Below, one piece after another: positions 43,421 through 54,200 of a stretch of 64,000 nucleotides of DNA. Each line of letters begins with the position of its first letter. The stretch's first letter is position 1. A model generated the notes under the pieces. It made no database searches and was not told the DNA's origin. It was given only the letters and a program-made list of their open reading frames with translations. The stretch is from an uncultured Clostridia bacterium (GTDB lineage: Bacteria; Bacillota; Clostridia; TANB77; UBA1234), in contig CAKPAA010000007.1 of assembly GCA_934132775.1 (NCBI GenBank), forward strand, positions 1 through 64,000, in the 5' to 3' direction. A program made the translations under genes and the position numbers.

Positions 43421-45070
43421 TTAATATGCTAATTTCTTCTTTACCTCACTTATTACTGTACGTCCATCTAGTACTTTATTAAAAGCATCTACAACAAGAG
43501 GTCTATATCCAGTTTCATAGGCTTTCTTTCTTATGTCGGTTATTGTGCCATCTGATATTATCAAATTTTTTATTTCTTCATCTACAATTAACATTTCATT
43601 TGCAGCAATTCTTCCATAAAAGCCAGTGTAGTTGCATTTCTCGCATCCTACTGGTTCATATGTATGTTTACCTGTTAGGTCAAATTCATAATTATATCTT
43701 GTACCTATCTTTTTAAATTCATTTACTTCATCTTCTGTGAACTCTCTTTCTCTGCAACAATCTTTACATATTCTTCTTACAAGTCTTTGTGCTATTGATG
43801 TTGCTAAAACGCTTCCTATATCGTAACTTGATATTCCAAGTTTTCTAAGTCTTGTGATAACCTCTATACTATCAACTGTGTGAATTGTTGACAACACAAA
43901 GTGACCTGTTTGACCTGCCTGTATTGCAATCTCAGCTGTTTCTTTATCTCTTATTTCTCCAAGTAGTATGATGTCTGGGTCTTGTCTTAAAATTGTTCTT
44001 AGTGAGTCAGCAAATGTAACCCTCTTATTTACTTCAACTTGATTTATTCCTGGGATTCTTATTTCAACTGGGTCTTCAACTGTTGTTATATTTATTTCGG
44101 GTCTATTCAACAAAGACAATGCACTATACAAAGTTGTTGTTTTACCTTCACCAGTTGGGGCCGCAATAACTGCAATACAGTTTCTCTTATTAAAGCATTT
44201 ATTCATAATTGTTTCTTGATCTGGATATCCCAACTCTTCCAAACCAGAAATTGTTGACTCTTTCTTCATAAGTCTTAATACAAACTTTTCACCGTATATA
44301 TTCATCTGTGAAGATACACGAATATTGTAGTCTGGATATGCTGTTATTCTACCATCTTGTGAAAGCTGTATTTCTTGGTGCATATTTGATATTGATTTTA
44401 ATCTACCAATAACCTGCGCTTGCTTAGATTTTTCTATCGTAGCAATTATAAGTAACTCACCATCAATTCTGAACCTAACTCTTACTTTGTCATCCATTGG
44501 TTCGAAGTGAATATCACTCGCTCTTTTTACCATTGCAGATCTAATTATATTATCTATTAGCTGTGCTACGTCTTTTCCATAGGAATCAAAATTTTTCTCT
44601 TCTTCTGATTTCTTTTCTATGTCTCTAACTATATCATCTATGTATGATTCAAAAGTAACATAAACTTCCATTGAAAGACCTTTACTAAGCAATATTAAAC
44701 GTATCATCTTCTGTAAATCCTTATCTGATGGATCAGCAAAAGCAACTTTTATTCTATTCTCATTTAATTCAAAAGGTAATACCTTATGCTGTTTTACTAT
44801 ATCCATTGACAAATACTTAGAAAAGTCAAAATTAAACATACCAGGCTCAAGTTTTATCCCCTTTACTCCAATACCTTCTGCAATTGTATTTAATAGCTCT
44901 TGTTCATCACATACTCCAAGTTTATGAAAAGCTTCTCCTAATTTCGTTCCTTTGTGTTCTCTTTGATATACAATTGCTTTATCTATATCAGACTCATTTA
45001 TCAAGCCTTTTCTTATAAGCATAACACCTAATGGTGCTTTTTTCATTGTATTATTATCGAAGATTGCCAT
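43421..45070 (-). CDS. pilB: Type IV pilus assembly ATPase PilB
   Basis: GspE/PilB family hexameric ATPase that powers pilus extension. Order: N-terminal MshEN-like domain (about 10-160), linker, Walker A APTGEGKTTT near 305-314, an Asp box, Walker B IILLGEIRDKETAE near 365-378, the His box, and a C-terminal tetracysteine zinc site (CKDCC...CEKCNYTG). Because of the MshEN region, c-di-GMP binding is possible but not shown. No pilT-like retraction ATPase lies in the window. Confidence 0.95.
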   Translation of the reverse strand: MAIFDNNTMKKAPLGVMLIRKGLINESDIDKAIVYQREHKGTKLGEAFHKLGVCDEQELLNTIAEGIGVKGIKLEPGMFNFDFSKYLSMDIVKQHKVLPFELNENRIKVAFADPSDKDLQKMIRLILLSKGLSMEVYVTFESYIDDIVRDIEKKSEEEKNFDSYGKDVAQLIDNIIRSAMVKRASDIHFEPMDDKVRVRFRIDGELLIIATIEKSKQAQVIGRLKSISNMHQEIQLSQDGRITAYPDYNIRVSSQMNIYGEKFVLRLMKKESTISGLEELGYPDQETIMNKCFNKRNCIAVIAAPTGEGKTTTLYSALSLLNRPEINITTVEDPVEIRIPGINQVEVNKRVTFADSLRTILRQDPDIILLGEIRDKETAEIAIQAGQTGHFVLSTIHTVDSIEVITRLRKLGISSYDIGSVLATSIAQRLVRRICKDCCREREFTEDEVNEFKKIGTRYNYEFDLTGKHTYEPVGCEKCNYTGFYGRIAANEMLIVDEEIKNLIISDGTITDIRKKAYETGYRPLVVDAFNKVLDGRTVISEVKKKLAY

Positions 45071-45173
45071 TATAAATCCTCCTCTTTTGTATCAATTATA
45101 AACCCTAATATTATTTTATAATATTTAAAATATAAGTCAATATAAAATGCTTAGTTTCAAACATTTACCAGCG

Positions 45174-45362
45174 CTACATCCTATCAGCTATATCATATGC
45201 ATTTTCTATATCAGAAGAGTATGTTTTTTGTAACTGTTCTATTTGAGACTCCTGCAAAACATAAGCACTAACACTTCTTCCATACAAAGCTATACCATAT
45301 AAAGCAAGTACAAGCATTGACATTAACGCCGCCATTGTTATTGAACCTCTTTTTTTCCACAT
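45174..45362 (-). CDS. Small pilin-like membrane protein (62 aa)
   Basis: The short protein starts MWKKRG, then SITMAALMSMLVLALYGIAL and a polar helical tail; this is the shape of a prepilin (cleavage after RG) reduced to the alpha-1 helix. It follows two minor pilin genes and precedes pilB. I start at 45362, preceded by AAGGGG, rather than at the longer frame beginning at 45428. It could be a PilX-like minor subunit. Confidence 0.65.
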   Translation of the reverse strand: MWKKRGSITMAALMSMLVLALYGIALYGRSVSAYVLQESQIEQLQKTYSSDIENAYDIADRM

Positions 45363-45375
45363 ATTCTTCGCCCCT

Positions 45376-45846
45376 TTAATAACCTTTTCCAACTTTGATA
45401 TTATAGTCGGAAGTATAAACATTATCATCTTTTGTATAACTTAATTTTATTTTAATAATCTCTTGATTTTCTGCATTATCAAAACCAAATCCTACATTTG
45501 AAAGCTTGTCTGTTATTAAAACATTGTTTCTATATAGCTCATAAATATTAAACGTTTGATTTTCTTCATTTCTGTTATCAGAACTAAATTTAACAGTATA
45601 TTCTGTGCCATTGCTAAGTCTTAAATGTCTATCTGAAAATTCTAGCACTCTTTCAGAAGCTTTTATGTCATCTATTAAAAAAGCTTGCGCCTTTAACACT
45701 TCGCTACTTTTGGTGCTCTTCACTGTTAAATCAGCTATCTGTGACATAAAATTAATATTCAAAAATGCAAGCGTGCCCAAAACAACAACCGACACAATTA
45801 TATAAACAGTAAGCGAAAGCATCGTTACACCTTTTTGATCATTCAT
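45376..45846 (-). CDS. Minor pilin (pseudopilin-like)
   Basis: Leader MNDQKG followed by VTMLSLTVYIIVSVVVLGTL, a class III signal without Glu at +5, then a head of about 125 residues with GTEYTVKF and NIYELYRN strands. The ATG follows directly on the stop codon of the preceding pseudopilin gene, whose last codons (GAG GAG) form its ribosome-binding site, so the two are translationally coupled. Confidence 0.82.
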   Translation of the reverse strand: MNDQKGVTMLSLTVYIIVSVVVLGTLAFLNINFMSQIADLTVKSTKSSEVLKAQAFLIDDIKASERVLEFSDRHLRLSNGTEYTVKFSSDNRNEENQTFNIYELYRNNVLITDKLSNVGFGFDNAENQEIIKIKLSYTKDDNVYTSDYNIKVGKGY

Positions 45847-46302
45847 TTACATTTCCTCCTCAACTTTCAAAGTTTTTAGCTCTATTGTTCTTTTGCTCGA
45901 AGGGTCATTTTTCTTTGTGTAAAATTGTACTTCCGCATTTAATAATTTCACCTTTGAATCATCATAACTTACCCCATTTTTAGGTGGAAGATTTTCTATC
46001 GTAGTTGTAACTGTTAAATTATATTTTTTTACTTCTGTTAACGTAGTTCTTTTTCCATTTTCATCTTCAATTACACGTGTGTCTGCTGGGTCATCTGTAA
46101 TTGAATAATCCTCAATTCCAATAAGTTCACTCTCAACAGCCTTAATTAGATAAGACATAGCTATATTTTTTTGCTCTACAAGCCTATAATTTGCGCAAGT
46201 ACCACTAAGCATTGATATAGCACAAGATAAAAATATTGAAATAAGCACTAATCCAACTCCAACTTCAACAAGAGAATAACCTTTTTGAGATTTAAATTTC
46301 AT
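45847..46302 (-). CDS. Minor pilin with canonical Glu+5
   Basis: Leader MKFKSQKG, then YSLVEVGVGLVLISIFLSCA, a canonical N-methylation motif with Glu at +5. The 151-residue length, the polar head with a KRTIELKTL end strand, and the location fit a PilV/PilW- or GspI-like minor pilin that primes assembly. AAGGAG precedes the ATG. Confidence 0.86.
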   Translation of the reverse strand: MKFKSQKGYSLVEVGVGLVLISIFLSCAISMLSGTCANYRLVEQKNIAMSYLIKAVESELIGIEDYSITDDPADTRVIEDENGKRTTLTEVKKYNLTVTTTIENLPPKNGVSYDDSKVKLLNAEVQFYTKKNDPSSKRTIELKTLKVEEEM

Positions 46303-46331
46303 ATTAAAACTCCTTCATACTTTAATTAAAA

Positions 46332-47138
46332 TTAAGCTATATTATTATTTATAAGAGTAGCAATTGGCATAAGATAATTAGTAAATATTATTGCAATTAC
46401 ACTACCTATACTTAAAAAATATCCAAATGGTATTTCTTTATATTTTTTTATAACCGTTATTAGACTTCCAACAATAACAGCCAGCACAATTGAAATAACT
46501 TGCATTCCAAAGCCAAGGAACAATCCTATCATCGCTATATATTTAATATCTCCAAAGCCGAATGGAAGTTTTTCATTTTTTAGCATCTTTTTAATAATCA
46601 CATCTATTAATATCAAAATCAATGGTATAACTAAAAATCCTAATAAATTATATAGCATACTTTCACTTAAAAATATTGCTTTATATAGTCCATTTGCCAA
46701 ACCTATGAATATTCCATATAGCAACGCACCATCATGTATTTCAAGCTTTTCTTTATCAATTCCGCCTATTATGTATAATGCACACATAAACAAATAAACA
46801 AAAAAAAGATTTATAAATTCATATATCGAACTATACACATCTATTTTAGCAAGTAATGCTATTAAAACAAATGTAAGTCCTGAAAAGATTTCTAATAGCA
46901 CATATCTACTTCTTATTTTTTCTTTGCAATATCTGCACTTTCCACCTAAAAAAATGTAACTAAATATAGGTATCAAATCCCAAAAATTTAATCTATGATT
47001 GCAAGTTGTGCAGTGTGATCTTTGATGTGTTATATCTTCTTTACGTGGCAATCTATATACTGCAAGTGAAAAGAAGCTTCCAAAAACAGAGCCACATATA
47101 AATATTGCTAAGTATAATATAATGTTCATATCTTTCAT
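46332..47138 (-). CDS. pilD: Prepilin peptidase / N-methyltransferase PilD
   Basis: Type 4 prepilin peptidase that cleaves and methylates the pilins of this locus. The N-terminal domain (FGSFFSLAVYRLPRKE) holds two CxxC pairs (CTTC about 42-45, CRYC about 64-67). The catalytic aspartates lie in GGIDKEKLEI (about 124) and the GFGDIKY motif (about 195-201). It is polytopic and 268 aa long. The ribosome-binding site before the first ATG is weak; the ATG three codons on is an alternative. Confidence 0.95.
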   Translation of the reverse strand: MKDMNIILYLAIFICGSVFGSFFSLAVYRLPRKEDITHQRSHCTTCNHRLNFWDLIPIFSYIFLGGKCRYCKEKIRSRYVLLEIFSGLTFVLIALLAKIDVYSSIYEFINLFFVYLFMCALYIIGGIDKEKLEIHDGALLYGIFIGLANGLYKAIFLSESMLYNLLGFLVIPLILILIDVIIKKMLKNEKLPFGFGDIKYIAMIGLFLGFGMQVISIVLAVIVGSLITVIKKYKEIPFGYFLSIGSVIAIIFTNYLMPIATLINNNIA

Positions 47139-47156
47139 TCCATTTCTTAAAAATTA

Positions 47157-47185
47157 AAGGATATACTAAAAATTAGCATATCCTT
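47157..47185 (-). terminator. Hairpin inside the pilus locus, upstream of pilD
   Basis: 12-bp stem AAGGATATGCTA/TAGTATATCCTT (one G-U) followed by TTAATTTTT on the minus strand. It splits the locus into an upstream and a downstream half or attenuates readthrough. Confidence 0.7.
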
Positions 47186-47205
47186 GATTTACATATATTT
47201 GTTAT

Positions 47206-47604
47206 TTAGTCACCAGATGTATTATCAGATACGCTATCAAATTGTTGATAGTCTTCATAATTATTTCTTGTTGTAGTAACAGTCTCACTTGGTAAATCAT
47301 TGTCACCGTTTTCTCCCTTAAATGGGTTTACAGTTCCAGGAATATATCTGATTTCAGTCTGATAAATTTCAAGTTCTGATGGAGAAGTCGAGAATGTTTC
47401 AGTTGCATCTTGAGCATCTTGTATGCTTCCTACAACCTTGTAATTTTCTCTAGTTAAATTTACATATTTCTCAGCAGGAGGCACTTCCATTTTGTATGGA
47501 ATACTGTCTTTAAAAACAAAAAAACCTGCACCACTAACAACAACTATAACTAGTAAAATTATAGCAACTTCTTTTAATATCAATAAAACTTTCTTATTTT
47601 TCAT
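47206..47604 (-). CDS. Small anchored protein of the pilus operon, unknown function
   Basis: The 132-residue protein has one N-terminal helix (about 10-30) and an extracytoplasmic part rich in Thr, Asn and Glu that ends NTSGD. Between the pilO-like gene and pilD it occupies the place of PilP or a minor subunit, but I see no PilP motif or lipobox. AAGGAGG lies 8 bases before the ATG at 47604. A hairpin terminator follows. Confidence 0.6.
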   Translation of the reverse strand: MKNKKVLLILKEVAIILLVIVVVSGAGFFVFKDSIPYKMEVPPAEKYVNLTRENYKVVGSIQDAQDATETFSTSPSELEIYQTEIRYIPGTVNPFKGENGDNDLPSETVTTTRNNYEDYQQFDSVSDNTSGD

Positions 47605-47630
47605 TAGCAAATCCTCCTTGTAAAACGGAA

Positions 47631-48230
47631 TTATACCTCTGGAGCATTTGGTGAAGTAACAACTCTTACACCTTCAACTCTAAAGTTTGCTTTTACTATA
47701 GAATCTGAACTGCCACCTTGAATTGTGATTCCGTTAATTTCAAAATTTAAGTCCATATCATTTTCTAAGTCATAAATAAAATTGATTACGGAAATATATT
47801 TGCCTGTTATATCAAATGTAAGTATATAGTTATCGTAATCAGGAGTCATCTTAAATTTTATGTCATTATCCGAAGCATAGTTTCCTATTTTTATCCACAA
47901 ATAATCAAGTAAGTATCTCTCAATTTTATTTGCCTCAGCAATATCTCTTTCAGATGCTGTTGCAGCAAGCATATCGTATTCTTGTTTTTTTGTTTCATAT
48001 TTCTTTAATGAAGTTTCAACATTTCCTTCTTCAACGACTAACTCATTATTATTCTTGTTTTTCAAAGTAGTCAACTTAGAATCTAAATTTTCCTTATTAT
48101 TTTGCACTTCTTGATAACTTGGTATATTTATCTGTACAAAACCTAAGTCAAACTCATATCCTTGAGTAGCGAAAAGCCAAGTTACATATCCTGTAAGTCC
48201 AATTAACAATATTAGTAAAATTTTTTTCAT
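47631..48230 (-). CDS. PilO-like pilus alignment protein
   Basis: The 199-residue protein has an N-terminal membrane helix (about 3-20), a coiled coil (about 45-110) and a small alpha/beta domain (about 120-195) with YDNYILTFDITGKYISVINFIYDLE, the shape of PilO. It overlaps the PilM-PilN fusion gene by 4 bases (ATGA), as expected for partners that form the PilN/PilO inner-membrane complex. Confidence 0.78.
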   Translation of the reverse strand: MKKILLILLIGLTGYVTWLFATQGYEFDLGFVQINIPSYQEVQNNKENLDSKLTTLKNKNNNELVVEEGNVETSLKKYETKKQEYDMLAATASERDIAEANKIERYLLDYLWIKIGNYASDNDIKFKMTPDYDNYILTFDITGKYISVINFIYDLENDMDLNFEINGITIQGGSSDSIVKANFRVEGVRVVTSPNAPEV

Positions 48231-50002
48231 CTTGGCAATTCCCCCTCTATTTGAATTTTAATATTACTATCTACAATTGGTTTACTCATCTCAACATTTT
48301 GCAAAGCACCTTCTAATTTAATTTTAGAAACTAAATAACCTAACTGTGCATATTGTCCAGATTCCGCATTTATTGTTACAACACCAGTATCTTTTATCTC
48401 AATTGTTTTAACAGTAACATTTGCAGGCATAATAAACATCAATTTACTCAAAAAATTAGGAATATCATATGTTTTCCTAGTTTGTTTATTTATCTTTGCA
48501 AGTATCGTAGCAAGCTTATTTGTTATTTCTTCATAATTTGAAGAAAGTCCATCTAAATAACTTGCATCCGATTTTGCACTCGCTATTGCTGTATCAACTT
48601 TTTCCGTTTCAGCAAGCACCGACTTAGTTTTTTCATCAATAAGCTTATTTGAATACATAGCCAAACCTGCATAAATAATAGTTGCCGAAAGTGTTAATGC
48701 AGCTGCTCTTCCAAGCCACAAATCAAGCACACCAAATCCAACAACTTCTTCTGTCTCTTCCTCAGGCTGTTGAACATTAGCCTCGCCTAAGCTTGTTATA
48801 GTTGCTCCAACTGGTTCACCATCATCAAAATCAACCTTAACTTTTCCTCTTCTTTTCTTGTTATACGTTCCTGGAGGAGCATTAAGCTTTTTAGAAATTT
48901 CGTCAAATTTTTCTTTTACAAAATTAACTTTTTCTTTCAATTTAAAATCTCTCGAAAATTCCCTAAAAGGAGTTAAATTAGCAGCCTTTTTAGCAACAAC
49001 GTTAAAATCTAATTCTGTATTTTCTTTTCCAAGTCCGTCCATCGCAAGAGCAATAGCACTGTTTACCTCGATTATGTCTTTAACATTCGAAGCATTAGTA
49101 TCTAAGAAATATGGTTTTAAAATTAAACATTCTTTTTCTGTGAAAACCTCACTAAAATATAAATCAATATTATTTATTATTGCACCGATTCCCGTTATAT
49201 ATATTCTCTTTATGTTCTTCATAAAAGGTGCAAGCTTATCTTCTACGTTTTGTCTAATTTCATACAACGTAGGTACTACTACATCCAGTATATCTCTCAT
49301 TTCTGCATCGTCAGTATCATAATTAGACTCTAAATATGCAGACACTTTTTTGCAAGCTTCATACGCTTTAGCTGCTGAATTATATTTGCTTGCAAGCCTA
49401 TTTATTATCTCCCCAGCTCCTAATGGAAGATTATCAACGTATTGAATTTCACTAGCATGGAACACTGTTACAGTCGTCCTATCATCTATATTAACAACTG
49501 CACATTCCTCATCTATTCCTTGATTTTCAAATAAATTCTTTAAACTAACTGCCAATGGCTCAATCGAGCTAACTTTATAATTTTCATAAGTGGTACCAAT
49601 ATTAGCAATTTCAGTTTTTGAAGTAGTAACACAAATTATTCCATTTTTATCTTGAACACCAGAATTTTTAAAGACTATGAATCTAAGTTCAGCAACACTA
49701 AGCGGAATACCTCTAGTTTTGCCAATTTCTTCGTATTCTGAATTTACTAAATCTGCAATATCTTTCATTTTCAAATTGCTAAAAACTTGTGTGTTATAAT
49801 ATTCTTCATTTGTTAATGCCAAAGCAATTGGTCCTCTTTCCATACCAACCTCAAGTGCAATTTCATTAACTGTTGTTTGAATATTGTCATAGAATTTTAC
49901 GCCAAAAGCATCAACGCTGTATTTTTCTCCATTTCTTTCAGATGTTAGCTTTGCATACTTAACCATATTCTTATCTGTGTATAGTCCTAAACAACTTGGC
50001 AT
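48227..50002 (-). CDS. PilM-PilN fusion protein
   Basis: The N-terminal ~330 residues are PilM-like (actin-fold ATPase: MPSCLGLYTDKNMVKYAKL, CAVVNIDDRTTVTVF, PLGAGEIINRLA, IYITGIGAIINNI). After a basic, Pro-rich linker, a membrane helix (about 430-450), a coiled coil and a PilN-like domain (about 500-591, ISKLMFIMPANVTVKTIEI-type) follow. PilM normally binds the cytosolic tail of PilN; here both are one chain of 591 aa. Located between the exported SLH-like gene and the pilO-like gene. Confidence 0.82.
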   Translation of the reverse strand: MPSCLGLYTDKNMVKYAKLTSERNGEKYSVDAFGVKFYDNIQTTVNEIALEVGMERGPIALALTNEEYYNTQVFSNLKMKDIADLVNSEYEEIGKTRGIPLSVAELRFIVFKNSGVQDKNGIICVTTSKTEIANIGTTYENYKVSSIEPLAVSLKNLFENQGIDEECAVVNIDDRTTVTVFHASEIQYVDNLPLGAGEIINRLASKYNSAAKAYEACKKVSAYLESNYDTDDAEMRDILDVVVPTLYEIRQNVEDKLAPFMKNIKRIYITGIGAIINNIDLYFSEVFTEKECLILKPYFLDTNASNVKDIIEVNSAIALAMDGLGKENTELDFNVVAKKAANLTPFREFSRDFKLKEKVNFVKEKFDEISKKLNAPPGTYNKKRRGKVKVDFDDGEPVGATITSLGEANVQQPEEETEEVVGFGVLDLWLGRAAALTLSATIIYAGLAMYSNKLIDEKTKSVLAETEKVDTAIASAKSDASYLDGLSSNYEEITNKLATILAKINKQTRKTYDIPNFLSKLMFIMPANVTVKTIEIKDTGVVTINAESGQYAQLGYLVSKIKLEGALQNVEMSKPIVDSNIKIQIEGELPR

Positions 50003-50024
50003 ATCTCTTCCCCTTTTCTCTAAA

Positions 50025-50852
50025 TTACTGAACTTCTACAACTTCACTTCCATTTGTATCGCCAGACTCTGTTGGATTAAATTCAAAGGTTTCAAATCTT
50101 CTTAAAAAAGTAAACATTTCAGCATATGTTAAGTTTTTAGCTAAACCTAATTCTTGTCCCTCAGTATCAAATCCAAGTAAAACCCCAGCTTCTTTAAATT
50201 CATTTATCATGTCTTCTTCTGATAAAGTTCTATCCGAAAGTAAACTAAACATCAATGTTAAAAATTCTTTTCTAGATATATCTCCAAAATATGGTTTGAC
50301 GTGATATGTTACAAGCTCTTTATATTTTACTGCTCCCATATTCTTCAACACATAAGATTTATAAGAATCCTCACTAATTTTAACCGCCGCACTATATTTA
50401 ACAAGTGATAAATATAAGTCTATAGTTTTTACATTATCTCTCGTTAACAAATTTGAATTGGTATTTATTGTTTTTCTTATATGTTCTGCATATCCAGCAA
50501 CATTTCTATATTCCTTTGGACTTAACGATTCCTTATCCAAATATGAATTTATCTCACCAACAATTCCATCTAACGCTTTGTTAAAATTGTTAGAAGAATT
50601 ATGTTGTATTACACTATTTTTAGGCACAACATTTTTATATTTCAAATAATTTATTAATATCGAATAAAAGTTTTCAAGTGATACCTTATTATTCAACGCA
50701 GAATTATTTGAAAGCGAAGTAAGCTTTTTTTCTCTAGCCCACTCATAGCCTGGAGTACCCCACCAAGCAGCAAATACCGTTGTAGACATCATTGTTAAAA
50801 GCATAGTTAATACAAAAATTAACATCATTATCTTAGAATTTATCTTCTTCAT
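50025..50852 (-). CDS. Exported protein with degenerate SLH-like C-terminus, head of pilus operon
   Basis: The 275-residue product has a signal peptide (about 1-28, ending VFA-AWWG), a helical central part of about 160 residues, and a C-terminal segment (DISRKEFLTLMFSLL... and LTYAEMFTFLRRFE) that resembles two S-layer-homology motifs in diverged form. The end carries an SGD tripeptide. The ATG at 50852 follows AAGGTG. It lies 22 bases upstream of the pilM-pilN fusion. I infer a wall-associated collar or guide for the pilus; not a known family. Confidence 0.6.
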   Translation of the reverse strand: MKKINSKIMMLIFVLTMLLTMMSTTVFAAWWGTPGYEWAREKKLTSLSNNSALNNKVSLENFYSILINYLKYKNVVPKNSVIQHNSSNNFNKALDGIVGEINSYLDKESLSPKEYRNVAGYAEHIRKTINTNSNLLTRDNVKTIDLYLSLVKYSAAVKISEDSYKSYVLKNMGAVKYKELVTYHVKPYFGDISRKEFLTLMFSLLSDRTLSEEDMINEFKEAGVLLGFDTEGQELGLAKNLTYAEMFTFLRRFETFEFNPTESGDTNGSEVVEVQ

Positions 50853-51087
50853 TATTTCACACCTTTTCACGTAATTTTATAACATATTTATCACTTGATT
50901 AAGCTTTCTCGCCTAAGGACTGCCGTATTTCATAATTCGATAATATTTTATATATTTAAGTAATTAAAATCAACGTTTGTTACAAAAATGTAATGAATAT
51001 GTAATATAAATGTAATATAATTTTATTTGCTTTTATTATTGCCATTTTTTATGAATTTATCCAGTTAGATCTGCCAATTTCAGGCAT

Positions 51088-51127
51088 AAAAAAGATTTGT
51101 GCATATATTTACTACACAAACCTTTTT
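51088..51127 (-). terminator. ileS terminator
   Basis: Stem GGTTTGTG/CACAAATC extended by an A/T helix, then six T on the minus strand. Confidence 0.8.
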
Positions 51128-51212
51128 CTCTTTATAAAAATGCATAAAATTTTCAATTTTCATTCTCTAATCATCAAAGTTTTTTCATTCTTGCATTTTC
51201 TATTAAATTTAA

Positions 51213-54200
51213 CTATTGTTTTCTAATTAGCTTAATTACAGCCTTTTCGCCATTTATATCAAGCTCGGTTCCATCTTCTCCCCTTGTAATCAAATCAGCC
51301 AAAGTTTCATCTGCAATTTGAACTTTATTTTTATCTATTATTTCAGCTATTTTTTCACTGCCTGAATAATAAATTTCAATATGATTTTGCACTTCAAATC
51401 CAGATTCTTTTCTTAAATTTTGTATCTTAGAAATCAATTCTCTTACATAGCCTTCTTCAATCAACTCAGGAGTTAATTCAATGTCTAATACTACGGTTAC
51501 ATCATTTTCAGCACTTGATATATACTTTTCAGACTTCGTAGTTTCAATTAGTAAATCTTCTTCAACTAATTCAATCTTAGCATCACCAATCTCCAAAACA
51601 ACTTTTCCTGTTTCATTTAGTTCCCTAACAAAAGCTGTTCCGTCTCCGCCTCTTAGCATTTGATTTATTGTTGGTAATATAGAACCATACTTAGGTCCTA
51701 CTGTTTTCAAGTTTGGTTTTACATTATAAGAAACAAATTCACTAACATCATCTTTAAATTCTATTTCTTTTACATTTAATTCTTCCTTTATGATGTAGTA
51801 ATACTTTTCATCTAATTTTCCTTTCATACCAACATAAACTTTTGATAAAACCTGTCTATTTTTCATATTAGAAACATTTCTGCAAGCTCTTCCAAGTGTA
51901 ACTATTTCAAGAACTTTTTCCATACTTTCTTCTAAGTCTTTGTCAATCATTTTTTCATCAGCTACTGGAAAATCGCACAAATGTATGCTTTCTGGTGCTG
52001 TTTGGTCAAAGTTTCTAACTAAATTTTGATATATTTCTTCTGTCATAAATGGAACAAATGGTGCACTAACTTTTGCAAGCGTAACAAGACAAGTGTAAAG
52101 TGTCATATAAGCATTTACTTTATCTTGCTCCATTCCACTTCCCCAAAATCTCTCTCTACATCTTCTAACATACCAGTTAGAAAGTTCATCAGTGAAGTCT
52201 TGTATTGCTCTTGCACTCTCTGTAATCTTATATTCTGTCATTCCACTATCAACATCTTTTATCAACGTGTTAAGCTTAGATAAAACCCATTTATCCATTT
52301 GAGATAATTTATCGTATTCTAATTTGTGCTCCATTGGATTAAACTTATCAATGTCAGCATATAGAACGTAGAATGCGTATGTATTCCAGAACGTTCCTAT
52401 AAATTTTCTTTGATACTCACTAATTCCTTCTGGATAAAATCTTGTTGGAAGCCAAGGGCTACTACTTGCACAGAAATACCATCTAACTGCATCTGCGCCT
52501 TGCTTGTCTAAAACAGACCAAGGGTCAACAACATTACCTTTATGCTTACTCATCTTCAAACCATCTTTGTCTTGAACGTGACCTAAAACTAAACAATTTT
52601 CAAAAGGTGATTTATCAAATAAAAGCGTTGATATAGCCATAAGCGTGTAGAACCAGCCTCTTGTTTGATCTATTGCTTCACTTATAAACTGAGCTGGGAA
52701 ATGTTTTTCAAACAATTCTTTATTTTCAAATGGATAATGATATTGTGCAAAAGGCATTGAACCAGAATCAAACCAGCAGTCAATAACGTATGGAACTCTT
52801 GTCATATCCTTTCCACACTTATCGCACTTTATCTTAATTCCATCAATATATGGCTTGTGAAGTTCAATATCATCTGGAACGTTATCGCCCAACTTTTTAA
52901 GTTCATCAATACTTCCAACAACGTGATAATTTCCACATTCACATTCCCAAACAGGAAGTGGAGTTCCCCAATATCTTGAACGTGAAAGACCCCAGTCAAT
53001 AACATTTTCAAGGAAATTGCCAAAACGACCATCCTTTATATTTTCAGGCATCCAATTAACAGTATTATTATTTGCGACTAGTCTGTCTCTAAGAGCTGAC
53101 ATTTTTATAAACCAAGTGTCAATTGCGTAATACAAAAGTGGTGTATCACATCTCCAACAGAAAGGATATGAGTGTTCATAAGGAAGTGCAGCAAATAACA
53201 AGCCTCTTTCCTCCAAGTCTTTAAGAACAAGCTTATCAGCATCTTTAACAAAAGTGCCAGCCCACTCACCAGTCTCAGCTGAGAACTTACCAGCTTCATC
53301 AACGAGTTGTAAGAATGGCAAATCATTATCTTTTCCAACTCTTGAATCGTCTTCACCAAATGCAGGTGCAATATGAACAACACCAGTACCATCAGTTAAA
53401 GTAACATAGCTATCGGCAACCACATAATATGCTCTTTTATCTATTTTAGCAAAACTATATAATGGTTCATACTCAGTTCCATACAAATCATCACCAATAT
53501 AATTTCTAATAACTTTGTATTCATCTTTTATAACAGATGGAACAAGTGCTTCGGCCAAAATATACCTTTCGCCATTTGAAACTTCAATTTCAACATACTT
53601 ATCCTTAGGGCTTACGCAAAGAGCAACGTTTGATGGCAAAGTCCAAGGTGTTGTTGTCCAAGCCAAAATATATGTATTTTCTTTGTTCTTTACTTTGAAT
53701 TTCGCAATACAAGAAGTTTCCTTAACATCTTTATATCCTTGTGCAACTTCGTGAGATGAAAGAGATGTTCCACATCTAGGGCAATAAGGAACTATCTTAT
53801 GTCCTTTATATAACAAGCCTTTATCGTTTATAGTTTTCAAAGCCCACCATTCAGATTCAATATAGTCATTATGATATGTTACATATGGGTTCTCCATATC
53901 TGCCCAGAAGCCAACTCTCTCGCTCATAAGCTCCCATTCGTGTTTATATTTCCAAACACTTTCTTTACATTGCTTAATGAATGGTTCAACACCATACTTT
54001 TCAATTTGAGGCTTGCCGTTAATTCCAAGCATTTTTTCAACTTCAAGCTCAACAGGAAGACCGTGAGTATCCCAGCCAGCTTTTCTAGGTACTTCATAAC
54101 CTTTCATAGTCCAAAATCTAGGAACAACATCTTTAAAAACTCTCGTTTCAATATGCCCTATATGAGGCTTACCATTAGCTGTTGGAGGACCATCATAAAA

